From Oceanobacillus manasiensis (GTDB taxonomy: Bacteria > Bacillota > Bacilli > Bacillales > Amphibacillaceae), in contig NZ_CCDL010000002.1 in NCBI RefSeq assembly GCF_000724085.1, forward strand, positions 1-64,000: a stretch of DNA of 64,000 nucleotides, written 5' to 3'. Each line of letters begins with the position of its first letter. Position 1 is the first letter of the stretch. The position numbers and the translations under genes are program-made. This document shows positions 45,950-54,794 of this stretch, in pieces. The notes under the pieces were generated by a model that searched no databases, was not told where the DNA came from, and saw only the letters and a list, made by a program, of their open reading frames with translations.

Positions 45950-46402
45950 ATGGAAGAACATCCAATTCAAGGATTAATGACGACTGCAATGGAAAATTTA
46001 AAGGACATGATCGAAGTAAACACTATTATTGGAGATCCAGTCGAATCTCCTGATGGGAGTGTCATTATCCCAGTTTCTAAGCTTGGCTTTGGTTTTGCAG
46101 CTGGTGGTAGTGAATTTAGTGCTGGAAAATCACAGGGAGATAGTGATGTAGAGTTACCATTTGGTGGTGGTAGTGGTGGTGGTGTTTCCATTACACCGGT
46201 AGCATTTTTGATCGTAAGTGAAAGAGGAATCAAAATGGTGCACCTTGACCAGAATACCCACATTTATGAAAAGATGCTTGATTTTGCTCCACAGGTAGTC
46301 GAAAAGGTTCAGCAAATTATTAAGGATTCCACGCAAGGAAAGAAACCGAAAGAACAACAGTCAAAAAAGTCAAAAGAGGCCCCGTCACAGTACGACATTT
46401 AA
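45950..46402 (+). CDS. gerW: GerW / YtfJ family spore protein
   Basis: A 150-residue GerW-family protein starting EEHPIQGLMTTAMENLKDMIEVNT. The family signature is IIPVSKLGFGFAAGGSEF followed by a Gly-rich loop FGGGSGGGVSITPVAFL. The last 25 residues are a charged Lys/Gln tail. In B. subtilis it is needed for spore germination with some nutrients. SD TAGGAGGC precedes the ATG. Confidence 0.93.
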   Translation: MEEHPIQGLMTTAMENLKDMIEVNTIIGDPVESPDGSVIIPVSKLGFGFAAGGSEFSAGKSQGDSDVELPFGGGSGGGVSITPVAFLIVSERGIKMVHLDQNTHIYEKMLDFAPQVVEKVQQIIKDSTQGKKPKEQQSKKSKEAPSQYDI

Positions 46403-46481
46403 ATGGTTGGGCTTTCAATTTACAGAGTTAATTGAATGTAATGGTTTTCAGTAATTTATTCTGTTTTTATGGCATAAATTG

Positions 46482-46511
46482 TTGGACATGACCTGTATTT
46501 ATATTCATAAT
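46482..46511 (+). promoter_or_regulatory. Sigma-A promoter of tpx
   Basis: TTGGAC, an 18-base spacer and CATAAT, 38 bases before the start codon. Confidence 0.5.
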
Positions 46512-46548
46512 ACTAGAGGAATACAATTATTTAGGAGGAATGCTTCAT

Positions 46549-47049
46549 ATGGCAAATGTTACATTCCATCAAGACCCTGTCACATTAATTGGGAATGAAG
46601 TAAAGGTTGGGGACAAGGCACCAGATTTTAGTGTGCTTAACAATGACCTTAATGCTGTATCCCTTGGTGATTATGACGGGAAAGTAAAACTTATCAGCGT
46701 CGTTCCTTCGATTGATACAGGGGTATGTGCTGAACAGACAAAAAGGTTTAATGATGAAGCGGATAAGATAGGTAATGTGAAAGTTTTAACAGTAAGCATG
46801 GATCTCCCTTTTGCTCAAAAGAGGTGGGTCAACAAGCATGAAATTAACAGCCTCGACACCCTATCTGATCACCGTAAAGCTGATTTCGGTCATAACTATG
46901 GTGTATTGATAGAGGAATTGCGATTGTTGGCGAGATCGATTTTTGTTGTAGATTCGAGCAACAACATCACATATGTTGAATATGTCAGTGAAGTTAGTAA
47001 CCACCCTGACTATGATGCTGCATTGGATGCTGCGCGGAAAGCAAAATAA
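46549..47049 (+). CDS. tpx: Thiol peroxidase Tpx without resolving cysteine
   Basis: An atypical 2-Cys peroxiredoxin by family, 166 aa, that reduces hydroperoxides using thioredoxin. The peroxidatic Cys60 is in VPSIDTGVCAEQT. The position that normally holds the resolving cysteine (Cys94 in B. subtilis Tpx, DLPFAQKRxC) reads DLPFAQKRWV, so Cys94 is Val, and Cys60 is the only cysteine in the protein. It probably works as a 1-Cys enzyme with an external thiol. The start is ATG at 46549 behind TTAGGAGG. Confidence 0.95.
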   Translation: MANVTFHQDPVTLIGNEVKVGDKAPDFSVLNNDLNAVSLGDYDGKVKLISVVPSIDTGVCAEQTKRFNDEADKIGNVKVLTVSMDLPFAQKRWVNKHEINSLDTLSDHRKADFGHNYGVLIEELRLLARSIFVVDSSNNITYVEYVSEVSNHPDYDAALDAARKAK

Positions 47050-47056
47050 TCGACTC

Positions 47057-47089
47057 AATCTCTCTCGATCTTATTTGAGAGAGATTTTT
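47057..47089 (+). terminator. Terminator after tpx
   Basis: AATCTCTCTC and GAGAGAGATT form a 10-bp stem, followed by TTTTT-type tail. Confidence 0.88.
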
Positions 47090-47141
47090 ACTGTGAAAAC
47101 TCTTTCAGTAAAAAAACGTTAATTGAAAAGCTGCCACTGCT

Positions 47142-47170
47142 TTGTACATAACCATTTGTTTTGGTACAAT
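47142..47170 (+). promoter_or_regulatory. Sigma-A promoter of ytxK-ackA
   Basis: TTGTAC, a 17-base spacer and TACAAT, 33 bases before the ytxK start. Confidence 0.7.
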
Positions 47171-47202
47171 AGAAACGCTTTAGGAACGAATGGAGGATTG
47201 TA

Positions 47203-48189
47203 ATGGGGAAATCAAATGTAGAGCTATTATATGAATGGCTGGATCAGACAACGAACCTTATTCAACAACAACGTCATGAACCTTATTTGGACAGCCTGGC
47301 ACTGACAATGGAACTTTTGTTTTTGCAGGAAATACCAGAGGATCAAGATGACATTAATTCACATAAATTACAGCAGTCCATAGCAGATCTAGATCTTGCC
47401 GCTTTTTCAAAGGAAGATATCCGTAAAGCGACACAGCTGGTTATGTTAAAAGGTATGAAGGATTCTACACAGCAGCAACATCTAATGACACCAGAAACGG
47501 TTGCATTGCTTGTTGCGTACTTTGCAGAAAAGGTAATGCTTGCAAATGAGAAGGTGCGAGTGTTTGATCCGGCAGGTGGTACAGCTAACTTGCTTACAAC
47601 AGTTCTCGATCGATTAAATCAACCTGTTGAGGCATTTGCTTCAGAAGTGGATCCAACTTTGATACAGCTTGCTGTAATGAATGCGAATCTGCAAGAAAAG
47701 CAAATCGAGTTCTTCCATCAGGACAGCATTCGACCATTTTTACTGGATCCTGTTGATTTGGTAGTGGGAGATCTGCCTGTGGGCTATTACCCAGACGATG
47801 TGCAGGCTGCTCAATACGAATTGAAGGCAGAGGAAGGACATTCATATGCCCATCACCTGTTTATTGAACAAGGACTGAATTATACTAAACCAGGCGGTTA
47901 TATGATATATGTCGTGCCTGATTTCTTGTTTGATAGTGATCAATCGGACAAGCTCCACCGATTTATCCAGGAGTATGCCCACATTATTGGGGTTGCGCGG
48001 TTACCGGAAAGTGTCTTTAAATCTGAGAAAAATGTAAAAAGTATTCTCATTCTGCAGAAAAAATCGCAGGACACTCGTCCGCCAAAACAGCCTTTGCTAG
48101 TGCAAATCCCATCATTGAAAAACACGAACGCAATGGCAGATATTTTAGGACAAATGAATAATTGGTTCCAAACGTATAATAAGGAGTGA
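47203..48189 (+). CDS. ytxK: YtxK, class I SAM-dependent methyltransferase
   Basis: A 328-residue adenine-specific-type methyltransferase fold. The SAM-binding motif FDPAGGTANLLTTV lies at about residues 115–128. The catalytic NPPY-type position reads GDLPVGYYP (about residues 188–196), a DLP variant seen in this family. There is no target recognition domain and no restriction partner, so it is not a restriction system; the substrate is unknown. ackA starts six bases after its stop, as in B. subtilis. Confidence 0.88.
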   Translation: MGKSNVELLYEWLDQTTNLIQQQRHEPYLDSLALTMELLFLQEIPEDQDDINSHKLQQSIADLDLAAFSKEDIRKATQLVMLKGMKDSTQQQHLMTPETVALLVAYFAEKVMLANEKVRVFDPAGGTANLLTTVLDRLNQPVEAFASEVDPTLIQLAVMNANLQEKQIEFFHQDSIRPFLLDPVDLVVGDLPVGYYPDDVQAAQYELKAEEGHSYAHHLFIEQGLNYTKPGGYMIYVVPDFLFDSDQSDKLHRFIQEYAHIIGVARLPESVFKSEKNVKSILILQKKSQDTRPPKQPLLVQIPSLKNTNAMADILGQMNNWFQTYNKE

Positions 48190-48195
48190 GCAACA

Positions 48196-49377
48196 ATGAG
48201 TAATGTATTAGCAATTAATGCTGGTAGTTCATCTTTGAAATTCCAATTGATTAAAATGCCCGAGGAAGAAGTAATGGCAAAAGGGTTAGTAGAACGTATA
48301 GGTCTTCCAGAAGCTATTTTCGCTATTGAAGTAAATGATAACGAGGACAAATTTGTCGGTGATATTCCAAACCATGAAGTGGCCGTAAAGAAATTGTTGG
48401 CTTCATTAACAGATTCTGGTGTTATTTCGTCACTAGATGAATTAGATGCTATTGGCCATAGAGTAGTGCATGGTGGAGAAAAATTCAGTGATTCTGTTAA
48501 GCTAACTGACGAAGTTATAAAAAGTATTGAAGAAGTTTCAGAATTAGCTCCACTGCATAACCCTGCCAACTTGACTGGTATTCATGCATTTAAAGAAATT
48601 TTACCGAATGTACCGATGGTAGCAGTATTTGATACAGCATTCCATCAAACAATGCCCGAATCATCTTACCTATACAGTCTTCCATATGATTACTATGAAG
48701 ACTATGGTATACGTAAATATGGTTTCCATGGTACATCTCATAAGTATGTATCACAGCGTGCTTCGGAACTAATGGGAGTGCCACTTGATCAATTAAGACT
48801 TATTTCTTGTCATTTAGGTAATGGAGCAAGTATTGCTGCCATTCAAGGTGGAGAATCTATAGATACATCTATGGGCTTCACACCACTAGCTGGTGTTACG
48901 ATGGGAACACGTTCTGGTAACATTGATCCGGCCCTTATTCCATATATTATGGAAAAAACTGGTAAGACAGCGGAAGAAGTAATGGACGTATTAAATAAAG
49001 AAAGTGGTATGCTTGCATTGTCTGGTTTCTCCAGTGATTTGCGTGATATTGAGCAACAATCAGGAGAAAACAAGCGTGCGGAACTAGCACTTGAAGTATT
49101 TGCTGGCCGTATTCACAAATACCTTGGTTCCTATGCTGCTAAAATGTCTGGTGTAGACGCGATTATCTTTACAGCAGGTGTCGGGGAAAATAGTGCAACA
49201 ATCCGTGAGAAGGTGTTACATGGTCTAGAATTTATGGGGGTATATTGGGACCCTGCATTAAATCAGATTCGTGGAAAGGATCAGTTCATTAACTATCCGC
49301 ATTCTCCAGTTAAAGTAATTGTTATCTCAACTAATGAAGAAGTTATGATCGCTCGTGACACATTGCGATTAGCTTAA
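48196..49377 (+). CDS. ackA: Acetate kinase
   Basis: Interconverts acetyl phosphate + ADP and acetate + ATP in overflow metabolism. The 393-residue ASKHA-fold enzyme starts [15 protein letters not shown] and has [10 protein letters not shown], the catalytic [10 protein letters not shown] (about residue 146), [10 protein letters not shown] and [14 protein letters not shown] (about residues 233–246). SD AAGGAGTGAGC precedes the ATG. Cotranscribed with ytxK. Confidence 0.97.
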   Translation: MSNVLAINAGSSSLKFQLIKMPEEEVMAKGLVERIGLPEAIFAIEVNDNEDKFVGDIPNHEVAVKKLLASLTDSGVISSLDELDAIGHRVVHGGEKFSDSVKLTDEVIKSIEEVSELAPLHNPANLTGIHAFKEILPNVPMVAVFDTAFHQTMPESSYLYSLPYDYYEDYGIRKYGFHGTSHKYVSQRASELMGVPLDQLRLISCHLGNGASIAAIQGGESIDTSMGFTPLAGVTMGTRSGNIDPALIPYIMEKTGKTAEEVMDVLNKESGMLALSGFSSDLRDIEQQSGENKRAELALEVFAGRIHKYLGSYAAKMSGVDAIIFTAGVGENSATIREKVLHGLEFMGVYWDPALNQIRGKDQFINYPHSPVKVIVISTNEEVMIARDTLRLA

Positions 49378-49385
49378 ATTTTCTT

Positions 49386-49424
49386 AAAGGTTTTGCCATC
49401 ATGTGAGGTGGCAAAACCTTTTTT
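49386..49424 (+). terminator. Terminator after ackA
   Basis: AAAGGTTTTGCCA and TGGCAAAACCTTT form a 13-bp stem, followed by TTTT. Confidence 0.93.
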
Positions 49425-49479
49425 TATGGTTCGTAATAATTATAAGTCAATTAATCGTTTTTCGATTTTTAGTATCTGT

Positions 49480-49908
49480 TTAGCGAACAACTAACACGTC
49501 ACAAGACGCATATCGGGTTATACTTTCAGAAACACTGCCAATTAGAAACCTTTCCACAGCACTCATCCCTGTAGCACCGCAAATAATGAGATCTGCATCA
49601 AAATCCTGCGCAATATCTTTTGCAATTTTTATTTTTGGAGAGCCATATGCTATCGAACGTGTAATGTCGGTGAGACCAGCAGTTTGAGCATTTTCTACGT
49701 AAGTGTCAAGTAATTCTTTAGCATAGCTGTCAGCTCTTTCGGAAAGGGTGCGATCATAGGCCTCTGCAGAAGCAAAAGTACGGGAATCCACCACATGTGC
49801 AAGGATTAAGCTTGCGTGATTGCGTTTTGCAATTTCAAGTGACTTTTTAAAAGCTTTTTCAGACGCTTGAGAGCCATCTACAGCTACCACAATGTTTTTA
49901 TATTCCAT
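49480..49908 (-). CDS. Universal stress protein (UspA family)
   Basis: A 142-residue single-domain Usp. It starts YKNIVVAVDGSQASEKAF and ends with the ATP-binding loop ICGATGMSAVERFLIGSVSES (about residues 110–130, G-x2-G-x9-G pattern). A nucleotide-binding stress protein; the exact role is unknown. SD AAGGGGATATGTAGC precedes the ATG. Confidence 0.9.
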   Translation of the reverse strand: MEYKNIVVAVDGSQASEKAFKKSLEIAKRNHASLILAHVVDSRTFASAEAYDRTLSERADSYAKELLDTYVENAQTAGLTDITRSIAYGSPKIKIAKDIAQDFDADLIICGATGMSAVERFLIGSVSESITRYASCDVLVVR

Positions 49909-49931
49909 GCTACATATCCCCTTTTTCTTTT

Positions 49932-49960
49932 AGTATATACCCTTACATTTCGAATCACAA
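49932..49960 (-). promoter_or_regulatory. Sigma-A promoter of the universal stress gene
   Basis: On the minus strand TTGTGA, a 17-base spacer and TATACT. Confidence 0.65.
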
Positions 49961-50125
49961 TTGAAATCTTCTATGTTGCAATAATTTTCGTTTAATTTTC
50001 AAAAGATGAAACAGAGCAAGAAATTGGTGCCTGCGTATTACCTATACATAATTGGGTTTACTGGAAAGAACTATGCAAGATAACATTCCGTAAGGGTGGA
50101 CACCCTATAAATGGAGGTGATAATC

Positions 50126-50287
50126 TTGAGCAAACAAAAGAAAGATAATTCTCCAGAAAATATTTTTGAAGACGAAAAGGGCGTAGCAGCTGTGCAAAAC
50201 CAACTAAATGAAAGTTATCAAAGTGGGGTTGTAGAACAGTTGCATAACAACAAAAATATTCACACCTTTAATAATCGCAGAAGATAA
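50126..50287 (+). CDS. Small hydrophilic protein of unknown function (53 aa)
   Basis: A short gene starting with TTG, eight bases behind a near-perfect GGAGGTGAT ribosome binding site. The product begins MSKQKKDNSPENIFEDEK and ends with a basic NNRRR. It has no hydrophobic segment and is rich in Asn, Gln, Lys and Glu, a composition like that of many small spore or stress proteins. A 12-bp hairpin follows the stop. I do not recognise the family. The strong SD, correct spacing and downstream hairpin support it as real. Confidence 0.7.
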   Translation: MSKQKKDNSPENIFEDEKGVAAVQNQLNESYQSGVVEQLHNNKNIHTFNNRRR

Positions 50288-50296
50288 CCTTTAACA

Positions 50297-50329
50297 ATAA
50301 GTGGGGGAGAACAAAAACCCCCACTTATT
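50297..50329 (+). terminator. Hairpin after the 53-codon gene
   Basis: AATAAGTGGGGG and CCCCCACTTATT form a perfect stem; the T tail is weak. Confidence 0.55.
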
Positions 50330-50399
50330 AAAGTTTCACTTAATTCTTCTTTCCCTTTGCTAATAAATTTGGTAATGTAGTTTTAGGTACATAATGTAG

Positions 50400-50427
50400 T
50401 ATAATCAAAGTGTTGTAAGTGCTTTCA
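50400..50427 (+). promoter_or_regulatory. ald promoter -10 box and cre-like site
   Basis: TATAAT at 50400–50405, then TGTAAGTGCTTTCA at 50414–50427, one mismatch from TGNAANCGNWNNCA and almost palindromic. The site would cover the transcription start, the position for CcpA repression. The -35 region is weak. Confidence 0.5.
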
Positions 50428-50462
50428 TAATTATTTATTGCAGAAATTGGAGGGCTAGATCG

Positions 50463-51581
50463 ATGAGAATTGGGATCCCAAAGGAAATTAAAAACAATGA
50501 AAACAGAGTAGCTATGGCGCCATCGGGGGTACACACTTTATCTGAAGCAGGTCATGAGGTATATGTGGAAACAGAAGCAGGCCTGGGGTCTGGCTTTACA
50601 GATGGTGATTATAAAGAAGCTGGTGCAATTATTGTAGGTTCTGCACAAGAAGCTTGGAATCAAGAAATGGTTATGAAGGTTAAAGAGCCACAACGAGAGG
50701 AATATGACTATTTCTATGAGGGGCTTATCCTCTTCACCTATTTACATCTTGCTGCAGAGCCTGAATTAACTAAGGCCTTAATTGAGAAAAAAGTTGTCGG
50801 AATAGCGTATGAAACCGTGCAATTGGACAATCGTTCGCTACCACTCCTTACACCAATGAGTGAGGTAGCAGGAAGAATGGCTTCTCAAATTGGTGCACAA
50901 TTTTTAGAGAAACCTAAGGGAGGAAAAGGCATTTTATTAGCTGGGATCCCTGGAGTTAAAAGAGGTAAAGTCACCATTATTGGGGGCGGAGTAGTTGGCA
51001 CAAATGCGGCGAAAATAGCTGTAGGATTAGGAGCAGATGTCACCATTATTGATCTTAGTCCAGAACGCTTACGCCAGCTTGATGATATTTTTGGTTCTAA
51101 AATAAATACAATGATATCAAACCCTTTAAATATTGGACTAGCCATTTCTGAATCAGATCTTGTAATTGGTGCTGTTCTAATACCGGGCGCTAAAGCTCCG
51201 AAGCTTGTAACAGATCAAATGGTAAAACAAATGCCTGAAGGGTCTGTAATTGTAGATGTTGCAATTGACCAAGGTGGTATTTTTGAAACGAGTAACCGTA
51301 TTACCACACATGACGATCCAACATACACGAAGCATGGTGTGCTCCATTATTCTGTTGCAAACATGCCTGGTGCTGTTCCACGTACATCAACCATAGGTTT
51401 AACGAATGTAACAGTACCGTACGCCCTACAGCTGGCAAATAAAGGTTACAAGAAAGCATGCTTGGACAATGAAGCTCTATGTAAAGGAGTCAATACTTTA
51501 GATGGCTTTGTGACGTACGAAGCAGTTGCTGCTTCACACGGTCTTGAATTTGATGATGCACACTCATTACTGGAAAGCTAA
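50463..51581 (+). CDS. ald: Alanine dehydrogenase
   Basis: Converts L-alanine and NAD+ to pyruvate, ammonia and NADH, used for alanine catabolism and important for sporulation in B. subtilis. It has 372 aa, with the N-terminal signature [18 protein letters not shown], the catalytic region with [18 protein letters not shown], and the NAD-binding [20 protein letters not shown] (about residues 173–192). SD TTGGAGGGC precedes the ATG. Confidence 0.96.
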   Translation: MRIGIPKEIKNNENRVAMAPSGVHTLSEAGHEVYVETEAGLGSGFTDGDYKEAGAIIVGSAQEAWNQEMVMKVKEPQREEYDYFYEGLILFTYLHLAAEPELTKALIEKKVVGIAYETVQLDNRSLPLLTPMSEVAGRMASQIGAQFLEKPKGGKGILLAGIPGVKRGKVTIIGGGVVGTNAAKIAVGLGADVTIIDLSPERLRQLDDIFGSKINTMISNPLNIGLAISESDLVIGAVLIPGAKAPKLVTDQMVKQMPEGSVIVDVAIDQGGIFETSNRITTHDDPTYTKHGVLHYSVANMPGAVPRTSTIGLTNVTVPYALQLANKGYKKACLDNEALCKGVNTLDGFVTYEAVAASHGLEFDDAHSLLES

Positions 51582-51587
51582 ATACAA

Positions 51588-51628
51588 AAAGCAAAGCCTG
51601 TAGGATGTCCTGCAGGCTTTGCTTTATT
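51588..51628. terminator. Bidirectional terminator between ald and the M24 peptidase gene
   Basis: AAAGCAAAGCCTG and CAGGCTTTGCTTT form a 13-bp stem between the convergent genes. Confidence 0.9.
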
Positions 51629-51630
51629 AA

Positions 51631-52728
51631 TTAATCAAGTATCTGTAATTCCTTTGGATAGGCTGTCAATACTTCAGCACCCTTGTCTGTCATGTATACC
51701 ATGTCTTCGATTCGCACACCACCTTGTCCTGGTACATAAATACCTGGTTCAATCGTATAACACATGCCGGATTTTAATGGCAATGTATTATTGCTATGCA
51801 TCGATGGATATTCATGAGTTTCAATGCCAAGTCCGTGTCCTAAACGATGTGTGAAATAGTCGCCATAGCCTGCAGTTTCAATATGTCCTCTCGCAATTTG
51901 GTCAAGCTGACCGACAGAGGTCCCGACCTTTGAAGCTTCAATGGCTTTTTGTTCAGCTTGCAATACCGTTTGGTAGATGTTTTCTTGTTCTTGCGTTATA
52001 GATTTATACGCTACTGTTCTCGTAATATCTGAACAATATCCTTCAAAAATAACTCCAAGATCAAATAAAACAATATCCCCTTTTTCTATCTTTTTCATAT
52101 TTGGCGTACCGTGAGGAGAAGCCGTTTTTGTCCCAGATAACGCCATTGTATTGAACGACATTTCTTGAATACCTTGTTTTTTTAGCTCGTATTCGATTTT
52201 GGCAATCAGTTCTAATTCACTTACACCTTCCTGAATTGCTTTCACTCCTGTTTCAACACCGAAATCGGCAAGTGCTGCTGCTTGTTTTAACAAGGTATAC
52301 TCTTTTTTATCTTTTATCACTCTTAAGTTTGCCAATATCTCTTTTCCATCACGAATTGCTGTGTTGGATAGATACTCCTTAATGGCTTCATATCTTTCCA
52401 ATGTAATATGATCATGTTCCAGTCCAATGGAGGCTGGTACTTGATTCGATGCTTTAAGTCTTTTCGAGAAAAGCTCCCAAGGATTTTCGTGGTCACGGTA
52501 ACTAATTATTTCAAATTGCCAACCTGCCTCTTTTGCATCTTCTACTTCCATTGCTGGTACAATAAGGATTGGATCCATAGTGTGGGATACATAGACTGCA
52601 ATTAAACGCTCATGGGGCTCCGTATAGTAATTGCTTAAGTAATAAAAGTTTGCCTTCGATGTTACAAACATACTATCAAGGTCTTGTTCCTTCATGCTTT
52701 TTAATAATGCGTCTATTCTACTTGTCAT
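51631..52728 (-). CDS. M24 family Xaa-Pro peptidase
   Basis: A pita-bread-fold metallopeptidase of 365 aa that cleaves X-Pro bonds. The N-terminal creatinase-like domain covers residues 1–125. Metal ligands are the two Asp in LFDLGVIFEGYCSDITRT, the His in HRLGHGLGIETHE, and the two Glu in IEPGIYVPGQGGVRIED. The start is ATG at 52728 (MTSRIDALL) behind AAGGAG; the upstream extension is not supported. It cannot be told from sequence alone whether it is a dipeptidase or aminopeptidase P type. Confidence 0.92.
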   Translation of the reverse strand: MTSRIDALLKSMKEQDLDSMFVTSKANFYYLSNYYTEPHERLIAVYVSHTMDPILIVPAMEVEDAKEAGWQFEIISYRDHENPWELFSKRLKASNQVPASIGLEHDHITLERYEAIKEYLSNTAIRDGKEILANLRVIKDKKEYTLLKQAAALADFGVETGVKAIQEGVSELELIAKIEYELKKQGIQEMSFNTMALSGTKTASPHGTPNMKKIEKGDIVLFDLGVIFEGYCSDITRTVAYKSITQEQENIYQTVLQAEQKAIEASKVGTSVGQLDQIARGHIETAGYGDYFTHRLGHGLGIETHEYPSMHSNNTLPLKSGMCYTIEPGIYVPGQGGVRIEDMVYMTDKGAEVLTAYPKELQILD

Positions 52729-52872
52729 ATATAGGCACTCCTTCATATGTAATGATATACTAAAGTATAACAGACAATCACAAATGTAAAAAAAATTATA
52801 TTTTGAAACCAATTTCTCTTTAGAACGTAATACCTACTAGCAACAAAAGATATAATGATGTGAGGTGAGTGA

Positions 52873-53385
52873 ATGGGGCTATTTTCCAAGATCTTTTCAA
52901 AAAAAAAGAATGAAACTGCTGTACCGGAAGAAAGAACGGTGCTTTCCATCAAAATCGGCGACATTATTACCTATGATCTCACAGACTATGAGGTCGTTGG
53001 GAAGATAACATATAGAGATGGGGGCTATGAATGGTATAGTTATCAATTACTGGAGGGAAATGATACTATATGGTTATCAGCAGAAATGGATGATGAGCTT
53101 GAACTTGGCATATATAGGAAAGTTCAGTTTCCGATCCAGAAGCCATTCCCGAAAGAAATTACGTACGAGAACAGCACCTATTACCTGGAGGAAACAGGAT
53201 CAGCAAGGGTAACTGGAGAAGGAAGAAGCAATTCTTTAACCGGTTCAGAAACACAATACGCTGAATATATGGATACAAAAGAAGAAAGCTATCTCAGCTT
53301 TGAGTCATGGGGAACTGAAATAGAAGCCAGTCATGGCTACTCCATTGAAGCTTATGAAATAAAAATATTAGCAGGATCTAAATAG
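52873..53385 (+). CDS. DUF4178 domain protein
   Basis: A 170-residue protein with a basic N-terminus (LFSKIFSKKKNE) and a DUF4178 domain, rich in beta strands, with the typical IGDIITYDLTDYEVVGKI opening and alternating Tyr/Trp/Glu residues (GYEWYSYQLLEG). No catalytic motif. The family recurs next to PspA, DUF350 and spermidine-synthase-like genes, so a part in envelope or lipid stress is likely by association. It heads the cluster and lies 11 bases before pspA. SD GAGGTGAGTG precedes the ATG. Confidence 0.85.
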   Translation: MGLFSKIFSKKKNETAVPEERTVLSIKIGDIITYDLTDYEVVGKITYRDGGYEWYSYQLLEGNDTIWLSAEMDDELELGIYRKVQFPIQKPFPKEITYENSTYYLEETGSARVTGEGRSNSLTGSETQYAEYMDTKEESYLSFESWGTEIEASHGYSIEAYEIKILAGSK

Positions 53386-53396
53386 GAGGAGAATAT

Positions 53397-54062
53397 ATGT
53401 TTAAATTTTTTGGTCGTATGAAGACAGTGGTAAGTTCAGAATTAAATGCAATGCTTGATAAAGCCGAAGATCCGGTGAAAATGCTTGATCAGTTTATGAG
53501 AGATATGGCAGAGGATATTCGCGAAGTTGAAGCGGCTGTTGCCAAGCAAATAGCGAATGAAAAAATGTTAAAGAGAAAAGCTAATGATGCACAAGCAATG
53601 GTTGATAAAAGACAAAAGCAAGCAGAGCAAGCGATTGAGGCAGGGAATGAGGATCTAGCAAGACGTGCCCTGCAAGATAAGAAAGACCATGAGGCTACTG
53701 CAACAACGTTGAATGAGTCCTGGGAGCGAGCACAACAAGACGCTACATCACTTCGTTCCAAACTTGATGAAATGAAAAAAGAATACCAGGAAATGAAGTT
53801 GAAAAAGGATTCGTTAAAAGCACGTGCTGAATCTGCAAAAACAAGAACCAAAATGAATCGTACAATGTCATCTATTGGGAATGATGAGTCTAAGCGTGGT
53901 TTTGAGCGTATGGAAGAGAAAGTAATGCAATTTGAAGCAGAAGCTGAAACGAGTGAAGATATGTCACAAGCAAGCCGTACATTGGATGATGAATTTGAAG
54001 ATTTGGATAAAAACGGCGTAGATGATGAGTTAGCAGAACTAAAAAGAAAGATGGGTAAATAA
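53397..54062 (+). CDS. pspA: Phage shock protein A (PspA/IM30 family)
   Basis: A 221-residue PspA/Vipp1-type membrane-remodelling protein, related to ESCRT-III, which coats and stabilises damaged membrane. An N-terminal amphipathic helix (MFKFFGRMKTVVSSEL) is followed by a long coiled coil (about residues 25–190) that begins with the family motif NAMLDKAEDPVKMLDQFMRDM, and an acidic end. SD AGGAGGAG precedes the ATG. A GC-rich hairpin follows the gene. Confidence 0.93.
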   Translation: MFKFFGRMKTVVSSELNAMLDKAEDPVKMLDQFMRDMAEDIREVEAAVAKQIANEKMLKRKANDAQAMVDKRQKQAEQAIEAGNEDLARRALQDKKDHEATATTLNESWERAQQDATSLRSKLDEMKKEYQEMKLKKDSLKARAESAKTRTKMNRTMSSIGNDESKRGFERMEEKVMQFEAEAETSEDMSQASRTLDDEFEDLDKNGVDDELAELKRKMGK

Positions 54063-54076
54063 ACTAGTTAGTGGAT

Positions 54077-54102
54077 GGCAGGAGCGGCCTCGCTGCTCCT
54101 GC
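54077..54102 (+). repeat. GC-rich intercistronic hairpin after pspA
   Basis: GGCAGGAGC and GCTCCTGCC form a perfect 9-bp stem around an 8-base loop, with no T run after it. It may protect the 3' end of the pspA message or act as a partial terminator, raising PspA over the downstream products. Confidence 0.65.
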
Positions 54103-54141
54103 CAACTTGATTAACTACTATACAGGGAGAGGGGGATCTTA

Positions 54142-54777
54142 TTGTCCAAAAAATGGCTGTTACTAGGAATTGTAATCATTATGTTATGTATACTTGCAGC
54201 ATGTGGACCTGGAGGAATGGAACAAGATGCCAATGTTAGTGCCGGAGATATGCCAGATGAACCAAGCAAAGCAGATCTTACTGCAGACATAGAAGCAGAT
54301 AACAGTAATGAAATTGATGATTTAGTAGAGGCGCATTTCCCTCTGCTTGATGTAGTGAATGGTGATACATATGACGCTGAGGTTTACGCCACACAACGTT
54401 TTAATAAAGAAGAGCTTGTATCATTGTTTTCTTCTGCTATAGAGCCAGAAAATATAAGTGAAGAAAAAGATAATCAACAAATTATGGTTTATCCAGATGA
54501 TTTTGTTACATTAAAGCACAGTGAAAACGATGATAATGTGATTTTGATTGAAGTTGCCAGTGAGGAATTTGTACGAAATAATTACTCACCAAGTTTTCTG
54601 CAGACATATTTTACCTATCGACTACTCGATAGTTTCCTTGGGAATGGCTGGAGTAATCGTAGGGCACGTGCTTGCCAATCAGGAGATTGCTATGGTGGAT
54701 ATACAAGTGGAGGCTACGGAACGCCAAGTCGTGGAAGTGGAACATTTCGTGGAGGCGGTCCAGGTTCCGGAAAATAA
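54142..54777 (+). CDS. DUF4247 lipoprotein
   Basis: A 211-residue putative lipoprotein. It starts TTG behind GGGAGAGGGGG; the signal sequence KKWLLLGIVIIMLCILAACG carries the lipobox LAAC, with Cys at about residue 21. A Glu/Asp-rich segment follows, then the DUF4247 core (about residues 65–165). The tail is Gly/Ser-rich after a CQSGDC cysteine pair that could form a disulfide outside the cell. The function is unknown; it is expected to be the outer-face member of the PspA cluster. Confidence 0.83.
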   Translation: MSKKWLLLGIVIIMLCILAACGPGGMEQDANVSAGDMPDEPSKADLTADIEADNSNEIDDLVEAHFPLLDVVNGDTYDAEVYATQRFNKEELVSLFSSAIEPENISEEKDNQQIMVYPDDFVTLKHSENDDNVILIEVASEEFVRNNYSPSFLQTYFTYRLLDSFLGNGWSNRRARACQSGDCYGGYTSGGYGTPSRGSGTFRGGGPGSGK

Positions 54778-54794
54778 TAAAAGGAGGGTTTTGC

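Noticed and set aside
47203-48189. Restriction-modification methyltransferase
   Set aside because: The N6-adenine methylase-like motifs belong to YtxK, always next to ackA in Bacillus; no target recognition domain or nuclease gene is near.
49937-49942. GGGTAT on the minus strand before the universal stress gene as a sigma-B -10 box
   Set aside because: No GTTT-type -35 at the right distance, and the same bases form the spacer of a well-matched sigma-A promoter (TTGTGA-N17-TATACT).
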